NCBI GenBank assembly: GCA_905221605.1 | Contig: CAJNDS010002720.1 | Location: 1-64,000 of the forward strand | From: Symbiodinium natans | Lineage: Eukaryota; Sar; Dinophyceae; Suessiales; Symbiodiniaceae | DNA: 64,000 nucleotides | Direction: 5' to 3' | Shown here: positions 1 to 12,541 of the stretch, piece after piece | Layout: every line of letters starts with the position of its first letter | Numbering within the stretch: position 1 is the stretch's first letter | Position numbers and translations under genes: made by a program | Notes under the pieces: model-generated | Told to the model about the DNA's origin: nothing | Database searches by the model: none | What the model saw: the letters and a program-made list of their open reading frames with translations, nothing else

Positions 1-404
1 GCGAGAATGAAGTCTGTACTGACAAGTCCGGGCGAGACTGACTTGCAAGCCAGTTTGCTGCTCCATTCACTGCCCTCAAGGCTTGGATCTCCCGATCTGT
101 GGCTGGAGCCTCTCGCTGCTGGCGACGCTCTTTGGTCATGGCTATGGGGCGCAAGTGCTTGGTGTACTCTGACTGCTGGTATGAAATTTCGAAACTAGTG
201 GGGTCCTGATTGTACACTACCCCGCAAAACTCCCCATTGCCCACTCGCCATTTTCTATACGGAAACCGTTTCTTTAAACGAGCGATTGCTGCCTCGTACT
301 CTTCTCCACGGCCCCCTGTCATGGTATCATCTACGTGGGCTCCTAAAGATCCGTCAAGAGAACCCGATGAGCCGTGGAAGAAATAAAGACAGCGGTCGAA
401 AGAG
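1..404 (-). pseudogene. Copia reverse transcriptase, active-site part, runs off the left edge
   Basis: Minus-strand translation of about 200-360 gives GSLGAHVDDTMTGGRGEEYE, the copia equivalent of the catalytic YVDD loop, then RFPYRKWRVGNGEFCGVVY. Near position 60 it reads ANWLASQSRPDLSVQTSFS, corresponding to the conserved 'yLa..tRPDi......lS' stretch between RT and RNase H. It is in a different frame from the N-terminal RT piece. Confidence 0.82.
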
Positions 405-1520
405 CTAGGTTTGAACCCTGCTGCCCTGGCCTCTTACTTGGTCAAAAGTTCGGAACCACTGAAATGGCGCATCGTTACTTTCGTAGAGGTTGCCAGTAAT
501 CTCTACTACGTCGTCCGGGTGAAGGCCCGGAATGCCTCCAGGGGGTTGATGCGCGTATAAAGGTCGGAATGGACCCGCCTCCATAAATGCGCCTTTTATA
601 TCTCCGAGATGCATGGTCCAGTGGTTGGAAACCAAGAGCTGCAACAGGACTGCTCTTCCAAGGTGGCTGAGTGTCGGACTATGACACAAACCTGATGAGA
701 TCTTTTCGCGGAAATCAGGATCAGAATGACCCTGCAAACGCCACCTGGCCTTAACCCTAGTGCCCTCTTCACCCACCTTTTCTGTGATCACAAAGCGGCT
801 GCCTACAAATCGATGCGCTTGTTTCTGCCTGATGTCCCGTGCTTTGGCGCCTGTCCACGCCCTGGCTGCACTCTTACCCGTCACTGTCTCCCATTCAATC
901 CCCTTGGCCTCATCGATTCGAGACTGAAGGCTGGGATCGTTGCCAGTAGCAGGCAGCTCTTTTTGCATACGCGTGTGCATGAAGGCTGCCAACAGGACTT
1001 CGACCCTACTACGTGAACCCTGACCATCTATCTCAACCGTAAGGGCTTCATCTCCTTCATGCTCAGGCGCATTGGAAGCTCTAGGGATTGCAGACACTGG
1101 GGCTTCTTGATGTTCCTGACTGGCTGCCCTCTTTTGACTAGACCCTCTTGGACTGTCAGGGTGGTGACGAACAAGACCAGATGCAGCCGACGGTTCGGGA
1201 ATAGGGGCTTGTGAGGCAGTCGTTTGGGTGATGAGCCTAGGAACTACTTCTTGCATTAGTTCGAGGAACTCGTCAGCCTGTGTCTCCAAAGGTCTGTGCA
1301 GTTCGACTGGCGGACGCTTGCTAGACACTCTACGGGTAACCCTAACTGGACCATACCCTTCACCAAGCTCACTAACTTCACGGGTCTCTAAACCAACGTA
1401 CGGGGCACTACCTATGACCGACGGTGTCTCGCGACTGCCTTCGTCTGCAGCTGGAGGCCGCTCCACGGCCTGCTGAGGCTCATGGCGCCGAGTTTCGGCG
1501 AGGCGCTGGGCAGCATTCAA
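405..1520 (-). pseudogene. Copia reverse transcriptase, N-terminal part
   Basis: About 370 residues stay open. The first half is a low-complexity acidic/proline-rich linker. The second half has VTGKSAARAW, RFVITEKVG, RVKARWRLQGHSDPDF and MHLGDIKGAFMEA, matching the RVT_2 (copia) reverse transcriptase. Asp in DIKGAF is the first catalytic aspartate. QPPGGIPG and LYESNDAPFQWF follow in the expected order (usual family form: LYGLKQAPRxW). The frame is lost at about 405 and resumes in another frame, which carries the active-site loop. Confidence 0.85.
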
Positions 1521-1551
1521 CGCGGCGACGCTTCCGCGTCTTTTGCAATGC

Positions 1552-1983
1552 TCACGTCTGCCGGCGTCGGAGGAAAGGACTGTGGCACCAAGTCAAGGAA
1601 CTGGCTTTTCGAAACTGTCCTTTCTCAAGCAAATTGCGGATGCCCAGCAACTCATTCTGCGGGAACTCGGCCACAGTTGACTCTCCCGAGGTCGCGTGCC
1701 GCAGTTGTTCTGGCGCACGCCGGAGAAGCGACTTACGATGTGCAACAATTACGTTTTTGCCCACATGACCCAAGACCATAGCGGCACCATACCATCTCCC
1801 CCCCTCAATTCTTAAACCGTCAACCGACTTCTGAGTACGCCAGTAGAACACCCAGTCGCCCGACGCAAACGGCCGGTGTACGCGCGGAGGCGCGCGCAGG
1901 GCCGCACGCAGCGCGCGATCATCCTGGCACTCAAGCATTGCCTTGCGCGCTGCGACACGCGCCGCATTGGCACGCTGGAGCAC
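1552..1983 (-). pseudogene. Copia integrase C-terminal / linker segment
   Basis: An alanine/arginine-rich helix (ANAARVAARKAM) is followed by PFASGDWVFYWR, RWYGAAMVLGHVGKNVIVAHR and LLRRAPEQLRHAT. The 'G-x-W-V ... W-G-A-x-V-L-G ... H-R-x-x-L-L-R ... P-E-Q-L-R' pattern is what I expect of the small folded segment that follows integrase in algal/dinoflagellate copia polyproteins; this comes from general recollection, not a search. It is out of frame with both the integrase core and the RT piece. Confidence 0.65.
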
Positions 1984-2055
1984 GGTGTCTGTCTCAGCAG
2001 AATCAATGGCTGCAAGGCTGGGTGCATCCTGGAGGAGATCCTGGGGCGCCGAGGA

Positions 2056-2337
2056 TTACGGCCAAACACGCTGAAACCATTGGCCATGCCGCTCTACTTT
2101 GCCTAGCTGCCAGTGGGATTCCGCAGCCGTTTGTTCCACCTTGACCCCGTGCCCATCACAGAAGTCGTTAAAGACCTCGCCTAAGTTAGGGCGAGCCGGG
2201 TCAAGAACCAGCGTCTCCGGCGGACCTGCCCACGACAGCCAGTGGTCACGCATGGCAGCTCGCCCGTCTCTCTGCGGAAAAATGGGCACCATCACTTGGA
2301 AGGAGGTGGCATAGTCAACCAGGTTAACGCGCGGCAC
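2056..2337 (-). pseudogene. Copia integrase catalytic core (fragment)
   Basis: The frame reads VDYATSFQVMVPIF, then LVLDPARPNLGEVFNDFC, then KVERHGQW. These supply the three acidic positions of a retroviral-type DDE integrase core: Asp in VDY, Asp in LVLDP, Glu in KVERHG. The frame closes at QRVWP. The next piece of homology, with FGRNPRRP (the usual segment after the core), is in a different frame from about 2087 downward. The domain is shorter than a complete integrase and cannot be made as one protein from this copy. Confidence 0.8.
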
Positions 2338-2352
2338 TTTCTGGCTTGGTTT

Positions 2353-2590
2353 TCACCCGGGGAGATATTTTACGTCTAGGCCTACTCGCTCATTGAACTC
2401 CTTGGCGCGTGAAGTGTTGGCCGGCAAAGGCGCTGAGGGTTGCTGGTGATGCACACAGATTGGGCACGAGAACTGCTGCGCACGTTCGAGGGCCACCTGC
2501 GAGGCATTGCTATGCCTAAGCACCCGAGTGAGTTCCGTATTTGAAGGATGCCCCAAGTTGTTATGAAGCTTTTTTGAGTGCTGCGTCTAT
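2353..2590 (-). pseudogene. Copia pre-integrase zinc-binding domain (fragment)
   Basis: The translation carries LHNNLGHPSNTELTRVLRHS and then FSCPICVHHQQP, a His-His-Cys-Cys arrangement typical of the gag-pre-integrase zinc-binding motif ahead of copia integrases. The LHNN part lies just upstream of the first methionine in the frame, so homology begins before any start codon, as expected for an internal polyprotein segment. It ends in a stop close to the integrase core, which continues in another frame, so a frameshift separates the two. Confidence 0.8.
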
Positions 2591-2599
2591 CCTAGTGTA

Positions 2600-3299
<700 letters not shown>

Positions 3300-3300
<1 letters not shown>

Positions 3301-4760
3301 TGGCGCAGCAAAACATACGCATCATTTGCCTCAGCGGCTTTGTGGTGGCCCCCCCCCCCCCCCCCCCCAAACCCTCCCGCACCCCCCATTGCCCCCCCCC
3401 ACCCACGCGAGCATCATGAGCATCAGCGCTAGACCCTTTTTTGGATGCCTTTCGCCCACCCCCACTCTTCCAGGGCTTCGGGGAGCCGTCCTTGGAGCAG
3501 CGCCAACCCACGCGACGTGGGCGCGGTTGGCGCTGCGTGCATACACGGCAGCCACATAACGAGGAGTTTTTGAACAGTTTTTCGCGCAACACGCAAAAAA
3601 CACGGTATTTACCACGTTTTCGGTCCCTCGGACCCCCCCCCCCCCGCGAGCATCATGAGCATCAGCGAGGCCCTCATGAGCATCAGCGAGGCTCCGGAGC
3701 CGGGACTTGAGGGCCCGGAAAAATGAAGGGCTCATGATGCTCACCCGTGGGTGCATATCGCGGGCGTCGGCTGACCCCCCCGAAGCCTCGGGTGTCAATG
3801 ATGCTCACCGTGGAGGCGCGGCAGTGCCCCCGAAAGGAGGTGTGTGTCGAAACGCGCGAAAAACACGGTATTTACGGTGTTTTCTGGCTTTGTTGAGGCG
3901 CCCGGGCCCTCCCGTGGCCCCGGGGGCGGGTCGCTGATGCTCATGATGCTCGCCCCTGTTGGGGGGGGTACCCCCCCAAAACTTGAGGTATAAGGTCTTT
4001 TTTCGCATGTTCGCCCAAGGTCAAAAAGCAGGGTCGATGATGCGCGCCGGGTCACGCATCATGAGCCCTCCAGGGCGTTTGGCGGCCCTCCAAAAACGCA
4101 AAAACACATGGTATTTACGATGTTTTCGGCACTTCCACGCATGCGCGTTTGCGACCCCGCTCAGAGCCCTCCCGGAGCTCCCCCCGGAGCCTCATGCAAG
4201 GAGACATGCCAGTTTCAGGGCGGGTCGGCGGCACTAGCGGCGCCCGCATAAAGGCAAGCCTTTTTTAGGCTAGCCGTGCTCCGCACTGGACCACGACGGC
4301 CAGGCCGGATTTTAAGGGGCTGCGCCCATGGGCGGGCAGCGCAGGCAGAAGCGCGGGGCGAGCAGTTTCTAAGCATTTTGAGGCCCCTAAACTCCCTTAA
4401 AATCTCTAAGCGTTTGAGGCTCCTCAACCCCCTTAAAGTTTCTAAGCATTTTCAGGCCCCTAAACTCCCTTCAAATCTCTAAGCGTTTGAGGCTCCTAGA
4501 CTCCCTTAAAGTTTCTAAGCACTTTAGAAGGCCCCTAAGCTCCCTTTTTCCTAGCCCCGGGCTTAGACACGTCGCTTATGCCCGCCCTTTGGGGGGCGTC
4601 ATGCTCCTGATGCGCCCCCGGGGTCCCGCCCCGGGAGCCGCCTGATGCTCCTGATGCGCGCCTGGGGGTCCCGGGCTGGACCCGCTGATGCTCATGATGC
4701 GCGCCCTCTGGGGGCCTCCGTGGCAACGCAAAAAACCACGAAAAAAAAAACCGTTCACCG
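3300..4760. repeat. GC-rich field of two alternating short palindromic repeats
   Basis: Two motifs recur in both orientations. One is GCATCATGAGCATCAGCG and its reverse-complement form (about 3408, 3650, 3672, 3732, 3796, 3932, 4034, 4600, 4643, 4685). The other is a near-palindromic AAAAACACGGTATTTAC followed by CGGTGTTTTC (about 3592, 3858, 4095). Poly-C tracts interrupt them (3350-3369, 3640-3651). No coding signal is convincing. The ATGATGCTC motif recurs at 24155-24470, inside an intron of the alpha-kinase gene, so it is a dispersed family. Confidence 0.75.
4366..4540. repeat. Tandem repeat of about 36 bp, five units
   Basis: Units of the form TCTAAGCATTTTGAGGCCCC followed by TAAACTCCCTTAAA alternate with a variant having GCGTTTGAGGCTCCT. 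Five consecutive units are recognisable; alternate units resemble each other more than neighbours, giving a dimeric period near 73 bp. No gene overlaps it. Confidence 0.8.
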
Positions 4761-4779
4761 GCGGCACGCGGGGGGCCGC

Positions 4780-5512
<733 letters not shown>

Positions 5513-5557
5513 GAGACAGAGAGAGCAGGACACTCCGATTTCGAAGACGACTATGCC

Positions 5558-6790
5558 ATGGCAGACGAGCTGGCCGAGAGCGAGAAGCAGCTAGAAGAGT
5601 TTGGACGACACCGAAAGTTTGCTTCGCCGACAGGCTGGCAAAGCAGGGACGAAGTAGAGGCCAAGACATCTGCTAAGGGCACGGACTTCCTCATCTCCTT
5701 TGCCTATGACAACAAATCACAGGACAACGAGATCCTGTTCTTTCTGGATAAGGTCGATGTTTGGCTCCAAAGTCGTGGTAAACAAGAAAGGCGCCCTGTA
5801 ACATTCTGCACTGATAGGTCGTTGAGTTTGGCACACAGCAGGACAGGGGTTCTGGTAGGCGAGGAAGAGGCTTGGCAACTCCAAAGAGATTCCGATGGGT
5901 TGCCAGGGTGGTTCGCAGACCCAGCACGTGGATACAGGAAATGTGCCAGTGAAACTAACTTTGGCATCCTCATTCTACGGCTAAATGTGGCGTACATTTG
6001 CTCCATGGCCTGCAGGTGGGAACTTGGTTATATAGCAGAAGAGTTGCTACACGTTTTCATCCCCAGCAGCGACACCCGGCGAGAGCCGAACCGAATCATT
6101 GCATGGAAAGACATCTTGCAAACGCCGGAGCTTTGCAGGCGAGCCTTCGCGGCAGACATCATAAACCCTGAACTGGATATCGTGCCAGGTGAATCTGCTT
6201 GGAACCAGGATGAGTTTGAGGATGCCGAGGCCGAGATCATGGCACGGGACGCTGTGACACGAATCAGTGACATGGCAGGGCTCATGGAGGAAGAACTCAA
6301 GGAACGCAGAGTCCAGTTCCAGAGTGAGCTTCGGCTCAGACAACTTGCTCACCTTCTGGCCTCGTCATACCTTGACGAAGTTGATGGAGCCAGGCAACAG
6401 GCTACGGAGCAGTTGGCCAGTGTTCACAGGAGACTCGGCAATGAAGAGGAATGTAGCAGACTGATGCAGACAATGGAAGCTGACATGAACGACCATGCGG
6501 CAGAGGGGCCGCATGCAACTGTCAGGAAGCTGGAACGTTCCTTGAACATGAGGGAGCTGAAGTTTGGTGAGAGTCATGAGAGCGTTGAACGAGCACTGGA
6601 CAAGTTGGCAACAGCTCTTCACGAGATCAAGAATTACAGCAGAGAGCTAGAAATGTTGCATCGACTGTTGAACATCAAGGAGCACAATCTTGGAAAAGAT
6701 CATGCAGACGTCGCAGCGGTGAAAGACCGCATCAGAGATGCCAGGCCTGCTTCCATCATCGTCTATCAAGCACCTGCAACAGCATCTTAG
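5558..6790 (+). CDS. Intronless TPR-like protein, copy A (about 410 aa)
   Basis: Function not recognised. The start is set at GCCATGGCAGAC because it has a good initiation context, begins non-repetitive protein and is conserved in copy B; the frame also stays open upstream only through simple repeat. Residues about 1-200 have no family I can name; they include [20 protein letters not shown] and [20 protein letters not shown]. Residues about 225-330 are acidic and helical. The C-terminal third has [38 protein letters not shown] and [19 protein letters not shown], the paired-helix spacing and G-x-x-H-x-x-V endings of kinesin-light-chain-like TPR repeats. These usually bind protein partners. There are no signal peptide, membrane segment or introns. 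A piece of the last repeat recurs after the stop (about 6810-6850). Confidence 0.75.
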   Translation: MADELAESEKQLEEFGRHRKFASPTGWQSRDEVEAKTSAKGTDFLISFAYDNKSQDNEILFFLDKVDVWLQSRGKQERRPVTFCTDRSLSLAHSRTGVLVGEEEAWQLQRDSDGLPGWFADPARGYRKCASETNFGILILRLNVAYICSMACRWELGYIAEELLHVFIPSSDTRREPNRIIAWKDILQTPELCRRAFAADIINPELDIVPGESAWNQDEFEDAEAEIMARDAVTRISDMAGLMEEELKERRVQFQSELRLRQLAHLLASSYLDEVDGARQQATEQLASVHRRLGNEEECSRLMQTMEADMNDHAAEGPHATVRKLERSLNMRELKFGESHESVERALDKLATALHEIKNYSRELEMLHRLLNIKEHNLGKDHADVAAVKDRIRDARPASIIVYQAPATAS

Positions 6791-8085
6791 CGAAATGTGC
6801 AACAGACGGAGGTCGCAGCGATGAAAGGCCACATCAGAGATGCCAGGCCTGCCGCACGGCCTGCCGTCGAGGGAGACCTTGATCAAACACCTCCATCTTC
6901 GCACCGCTTCTCTACGGAGGTAGATGGACTAGAATCTAGAAGCTGCCGTGCGAAGAGCTGAGAGGGTGGCAAAAAAACTTGCCCAGACCCTACTTCTTGT
7001 GTTCACTTGACCTAAAGACCTCGGGCTGCGAGTGTTGCAACATGCTCAAAACCTCCAGGAAGCTAGGACTCTCCAAGCGAAGCCACCTCAACTTCTTCAT
7101 CCAGAAGGGCGCAACAAGTCACATGCATGAGCTGTTGCCTTTCCTCTGCAGGTTGTTCGCGAACGTGGAGTTGCTTCTGAGCGCTCTCAGAGAGGTACTG
7201 TCACCACTTGCCCTGGGAGCCTGGGGGCCTATACTTCTGATGATGAACGTGTGCAACAGGCCGAGGCCCTGGCAATCAGTGAGTCTGCCAAGCGCGAGTG
7301 GGCAGCGAATTTCGCACGGAGCGGTGTCAGCTACGGTCTCAGTGGGAGCCAAAGCATGCTGTACTCAAGGGACATGACAAGCGCTCGCACCAGTGAACCG
7401 AACATGTCATGCCGCACATACCTAGATTCTGGACCCCATGCCGCCTCTTTATATCCAAACCCCGGCGATGCTATGTCCCGCGTTGACGCGCTTGAGAGCT
7501 CTGAGTGGAGCTGGGCATTCAGTGTTTGGAATACAAAAGGTACTCGGACTCATGATGGACGATGGGGTAGCTTTGCATTTGGTGCTGATGTTTTTGCACA
7601 TGGCCGATGCAATCATGAAAGCCCCAAACTTGCGAGGGTTGGACTTGAGGCCTCAAAGCTTCATCTTAAGCCAGCAGAGGTAGAGGGGAAGCTAAGAAGG
7701 GGCCGAAATCGGGATGAGCATAGGCTGTATAGGGGGGGGCATGTGGGTAGAGTCCACAAAGCCCCAAAGAACTCTGGGAACGATGCCCTTATCTTCGCCT
7801 GCTTTTTCCCAGGCGTTTGGCTCGAACAGCTTTCGTGCCACGTACTGCCACGCCTGTGTAACGAAATGGGCATTGCAGAGTACTTGCGTCCGTGCGAACA
7901 TTCAGTGTCACACGTGGGCTCTGATGCCCTCACTACCCGAACCCTGACATGGACAAAGAAAAACTTCTTGCAGACCCAAATCCCCCTGGTGCAACGCCAG
8001 GTGCAGCTTTCCGTCAGAGCTGAACCCTTCCTGCCCTGACCAGGCGAGGCAAGCAGGGCAGAGCTTGGGTTGTTGCATGCCTTGG
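6791..8085 (+). other. Stretch downstream of copy A, no gene recognised
   Basis: The first 60 bases repeat the 3' end of the preceding gene (GCAGCGATGAAAGGCCACAT against GCAGCGGTGAAAGACCGCAT), suggesting loss of one TPR by a premature stop. A 262-codon frame is open at 7251-8039 on the plus strand, and a shorter minus-strand frame at 7692-7901 contains VTQAWQYVARKLFEPNAW. Neither resembles a family I know, and the two compete for the same DNA, so I do not call a gene. It may hold remnants of other duplicated genes. Confidence 0.4.
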
Positions 8086-8113
8086 ATTTAGGGTTTAGGG
8101 TTTAGGGTTTAGA
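8086..8113 (+). repeat. First interstitial telomere-like block
   Basis: Three to four TTTAGGG units on the plus strand. A second short block lies at about 9868-9915. They are small and sparse compared with the dense arrays right of 17.3 kb. Confidence 0.9.
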
Positions 8114-8539
8114 GGTACAACTGGCAAGGCGGTCAGGTGCCGGGCACAGGCCAGAGCATGCCAATGATGTCTGAGCTGGTTCTGCAGGGCACTAACTGTG
8201 ATTTGAAATTGATTGAATGTTGTTCCTCAGATCATACATGAAGCTCTCTACACTCCCTGGCCCTCATCTCCTGTGTAACCCCTTCAGTTTTCCCAAAACC
8301 TCAAACCCTAAACCCTTCAGTTTTATCAGCCCAAACGTTAAACGTAACCTTCGTACCGGAACATTGAGTTTGGAGCAGGGAAGGAGTGCGCAGGACGAGA
8401 TTTTCTGACAGGATATGGCTTGCGAAAAGTTGTCCAGCTGCCACACAGCGCGCGAACAGTGGGCACGAGGGCACCTAGACTGGCCGCAGTTGCATGAGTC
8501 GAGCTTACTTAACTTGGAAGTCGTGTTGGATCGCGTGTA

Positions 8540-8850
8540 TTGCTGAACAATGCAATAACTGTAACAATAGTAGTAGTAATAGCAAGAATAGTAACAATTG
8601 GAACAATAGTAAGAATAATAAGAATAGAAAGAATAGTAATAATAGTAATAGTAGTCATAATCATAATCGTAATGACAGTATCATTGCGCTGAGTTTTAGG
8701 CTTACTTTCTCGGGGTTTAGTTCCTCGCAGTTTTTATATAAACACAAAGCCAAATAAAGCCAAATAAACACAAATAAAATACAAATAAAGACAAATAAAG
8801 ACTTTAAACAACTTTTAACAACTTTTAAAAGCATTTAAACACTTTTGAAG
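8540..8850. repeat. AT-rich degenerate AAT/AAC tract and AAATAAA-type tract
   Basis: From about 8545 to 8675 the plus strand is a loose trinucleotide repeat (AATAGT, AACAAT, AATAAG). From about 8740 to 8845 it is an AAATAAAGCC/ACAAATAAA tract followed by ACTTTTAAC repeats. Composition is far more AT-rich than the surroundings. No gene is evident. Confidence 0.8.
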
Positions 8851-9356
8851 ACCGCAAAGTGCAGCCTGTTCATGCCTGTTCAATATCCTGTCCATGCTCT
8901 GTGCATCCAGTGGCAAAACCAAGCTTGTCGTCTCTTGCCTGTCGATCAGCCCCGTGTTCCTGCAATTCTACATTCTACTACAACGCAATGGCTGTCAATC
9001 ACGCATCACTGCAAGGATGAGATAAAGACATGGCTTTCAGGGGCTCCTTCAGTCAAATGGGGTCGATGGGTCCGAAGCATGTTATTAAGAGCCTAACCTT
9101 GTCAAATCCCGAGTTCTTGTCTTCATGGAGCGGAGGCATTCTCAAACTCTTCACGGCGCCGTAGTTTCCATAGATGTCGCAGCTTTGTGAAGTCGAGCTT
9201 TTGCCAGGTCACCCGGTTCATGTTGGGTTCGGTAGAGCGGGAGCCTTCGGCTTGATTTCAGGCGCTGGCCACACTCTTCGCGGGAAAGTGGGATCGTGAT
9301 GCCATCGGCCTCAGCCAGTGCAATGTGACGGACGCTGTGATTCAGGCTCGGATGTG

Positions 9357-9453
9357 CCATGGCCTGGGGCGTAAGTAGGATGGCGTGTCGATTCGTTTGA
9401 GAGGCTCGTCTTGCGACTTGCTATGTTCGGAAAATGTTGCTGCAGGAGGCTTC
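9357..9453 (+). repeat. Dispersed repeat, copy 1
   Basis: This segment, starting CATGGCCTGGGGCGT and ending TTGCAGGAGGCTTC after a CTATGTT motif, matches 13882-13977 along its whole length with scattered substitutions and small indels. Copy 2 lies about 120 bp past the stop of TPR-like gene copy B. Nothing comparable follows copy A at the same distance, so the repeat was not simply carried by the gene duplication. Confidence 0.75.
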
Positions 9454-10709
9454 TCCAATGGCCAGTGAAACGACAACCGGCTCCCTGAGGGTTCAGCCTC
9501 TCCTCAACCCCCGCCCAAATCAAGCACACGACCTTGAACCAAAAACCATCAAGAATGTTGGGCGTGCGTAGATTCGTTTTGCCCAAAATGCACTTCGCGC
9601 ACATGTTATCAGCAAGACCAATAAGAGCCATGAGAGAATGTATGGGGATACTCCGGGATAGATAGCCATATGGAGAATGAGACAGGGCAGAAGTCTTGCA
9701 CCCAACAGCCCACCACAGGTTGTGGCAGAAGGGCGCGCTGAACACACGCGCTGTCGCTGCTGCAGGCGAGGGGCCGGTAATGATGTTGGCATGCAGTTCA
9801 GTTTCTGCAACATTCGGTTTGTGCTGTTGCATGTATGCACAGGGTGTCAGATCTTCAGTTTAGGAGTGGTGGTGGGGTTTAGGGTGTAGGGTTTAGGGTT
9901 TAGGTTTAGGGTTTAGTGGCATCGTCGCCCAAAAACCCATTCTGTGACGAAGCAGTCTTGTCTACTTGGCGGGGCCTGGCCTCTTTGACGCCATGGTGCT
10001 GCAAGGTTCTAGCAATGCAACATGTATGCGACAAGTGCTTCCTGCTCGCAAGGAGGTTCTTGAAACCCTCAACAATCTGGGGCCTAAAATGCCGCAGGAG
10101 CTGGAGGAGCAGAGCAGGGCAGACAAGGCGTCGCATGGGAGTAAGCTGGAAAGGAAGTTTTCGGGCCGCAAGCTGCTGAGGTCCTGAACCCACCTGACAA
10201 AGGGTTGACGTGCCGGAAAGTGCTGTGTGGCGCTGGGCCCCTTTGGATTCTTCAGATCTCAGGGAAAATCGGCAGCATTCAGGGCAAAGCTTGAAGGTGC
10301 GGAGATGTTGTGCAAGTTTAAGTCTATACAAGAGAGGGCTTTCAAGCTGGTGCCTGCCAGACAGCTCTCAAAAGACAGGTCACTCTATGTCCCTCTATGT
10401 GCCTTGGAGGCAAGATGGGCGCCAGGCCGGAGATGCCCCGCCCTCGGCTCTTAGAGCTGGCAAGATTCTGGGTGCCTTAGTAGCATTCCATGGCATATGC
10501 CCTTAACTCTGGCGGGGCCCGCTGCCGCCATCTTGCGAAGATTCTACAACAGTGCTCGGCCCTGTTGTCTCTTCACCCTGTTCGACCTGTTGGGCCCCAA
10601 CCTTTGTCGAGGAGGTGACTACAGCTGGGCACAGCCCCCGGCTTGTCCTATCCTTCTCCAGGACCAATGAAGTTTTAGTATACCGTTTTAGCGCGCAGCT
10701 TTGTCCTCA

Positions 10710-11378
10710 ATGTCCGAGTCAACCAATGAAACCTGTAAAGAGGGCTCCGCGGCTCTCGTGGCAATCATCGTGCTGGCGGTGATAGGCTACCCAGTCTGGA
10801 GAACAATTGAGATTTCCCCCGCGTGGGCCATCATCTACGCCGTCGGCTATGTATTGAGCGGCATTTTGCTGTGCTGCTTGAGCCGTGCTCTCGACTTCTA
10901 CGAGAACATAAGCAGCATACAGGCACTTGTGATCATGGTGCTTCCCATTCTCGTGGTGTGGGGTCATTTTTGGGCCGTACATTCGTTGACGTGGCTCCAC
11001 GGCCAAGAAAGAATGGTCACAGAGGCAGCTTACAACCGCGGCTTTGCGCTTCTGGCATGTTCGGTTCTTTCCCTACCTACTCTTCCAGTGGTGTTGTTTG
11101 CCTTCACAGGCGTTTACGGTTGCTGCAGGAAAGTTCACAGGCTCTCTCTTGCACGGAAAGTTGGCCGGCTCTCTCTTTCATGGAAGCTTCACAGGCTCTC
11201 TCTTTCAGGGGCCGGACTGGGTGTCATAGCGTTTTGCGGCTGTGCCATCGTGGGCCTTGTTCAGCTTTCCTCGTTGGCTGTCCAAGCAGAAGGGGTGGTC
11301 GTCGATTCTGGTGGGATCCTGGATCCTGACGGCCTGTTGCGTGCCGCAGCTGCGTGCGACGTGGGGAGATCATCGTGA
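10710..11378 (+). CDS. Small multi-pass membrane protein, unknown function
   Basis: About 222 residues from an ATG followed by SESTNETCKEG. Five hydrophobic stretches are visible: AALVAIIVLAVIGY, WAIIYAVGYVLSGILLCCL, IQALVIMVLPILVVWGHFW, GFALLACSVLSLPTLPVVLF and GLGVIAFCGCAIVGLVQLS. Between the fourth and fifth lies a three-fold basic repeat of the type KVHRLSLARKVGRLSL, encoded by a 24-27-bp tandem repeat (11132-11205). I recognise no family. The frame ends at 11378, where a TPR-bearing frame continues without a gap; a short intron or a frameshift may join them into one membrane-TPR protein. Confidence 0.5.
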   Translation: MSESTNETCKEGSAALVAIIVLAVIGYPVWRTIEISPAWAIIYAVGYVLSGILLCCLSRALDFYENISSIQALVIMVLPILVVWGHFWAVHSLTWLHGQERMVTEAAYNRGFALLACSVLSLPTLPVVLFAFTGVYGCCRKVHRLSLARKVGRLSLSWKLHRLSLSGAGLGVIAFCGCAIVGLVQLSSLAVQAEGVVVDSGGILDPDGLLRAAAACDVGRSS

Positions 11379-11379
11379 T

Positions 11380-11568
11380 GAAGGTGATGAAACAACTGCC
11401 CTCTACTTCATCACACAGGGCACCACTTACTTGGGTTCCGACCTGAGCAAAGCAATCGACTGCTTCAACAAGGCCATGAAAATTACCCCCAAGTCTGCGA
11501 TAGCTTGGAACTTACGGGGCATCGCCAAAAAAGCTGCAGGACTTGAGCCTTGTCTGGGTACAGTTTAG
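11380..11568 (+). pseudogene. TPR fragment abutting the membrane protein frame
   Basis: The open stretch DEGDETTALYFITQGTTYLG, then AIDCFNKAMKITPKSAIAWN and LRGIAKKAAG, contains one clear TPR (A-x-x-x-F-x-x-A-x-x-x-x-P-x-x-A-x-x-x-x-x-x-A). It lies one frame away from the upstream membrane protein and has no start of its own near the homology. It ends at a stop within weak telomere-like sequence (11560-11600). It is either the 3' exon of that gene or a relic of a TPR gene. Confidence 0.45.
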
Positions 11569-11711
11569 GGTGTATGTAGGGTTCCGGGTTTGGGTTTGGG
11601 TGTAGCAATGTTAAGCATTTGGGGGCTTCAGGGTTTCACCTCCGGCTGTACTGCAAGATCTGCAGCCTTCGCAGAACTGACGACTTGGGAGTTAGGAGCT
11701 GCCCCCACCCC

Positions 11712-12507
<796 letters not shown>

Positions 12508-12541
12508 AGCAGGACACTCCGATTTCGAAGACGACTATGCC

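Larger units (their letters stand above)
1..2590 (-). mobile_element. Ty1/copia-type LTR retrotransposon remnant, truncated and frameshifted
   Basis: Reading the minus strand from right to left gives the order zinc-binding pre-integrase motif, integrase core, integrase-RT linker, reverse transcriptase. That order (integrase before RT) is diagnostic of Ty1/copia elements rather than Ty3/gypsy. The parts lie in different frames and are separated by stops, so the polyprotein is broken by several frameshifts. Gag and protease are absent: homology stops at about 2590, where a GAA microsatellite begins. The left end runs out of the window inside the RT/RNase H region. No LTR, primer-binding site or target-site duplication is visible. 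This is a decayed, 5'-truncated copy. Confidence 0.88.

Noticed and set aside
7251-8039. 262-codon plus-strand frame
   Set aside because: No recognisable domain, and a competing minus-strand frame of similar quality; not called as a gene.
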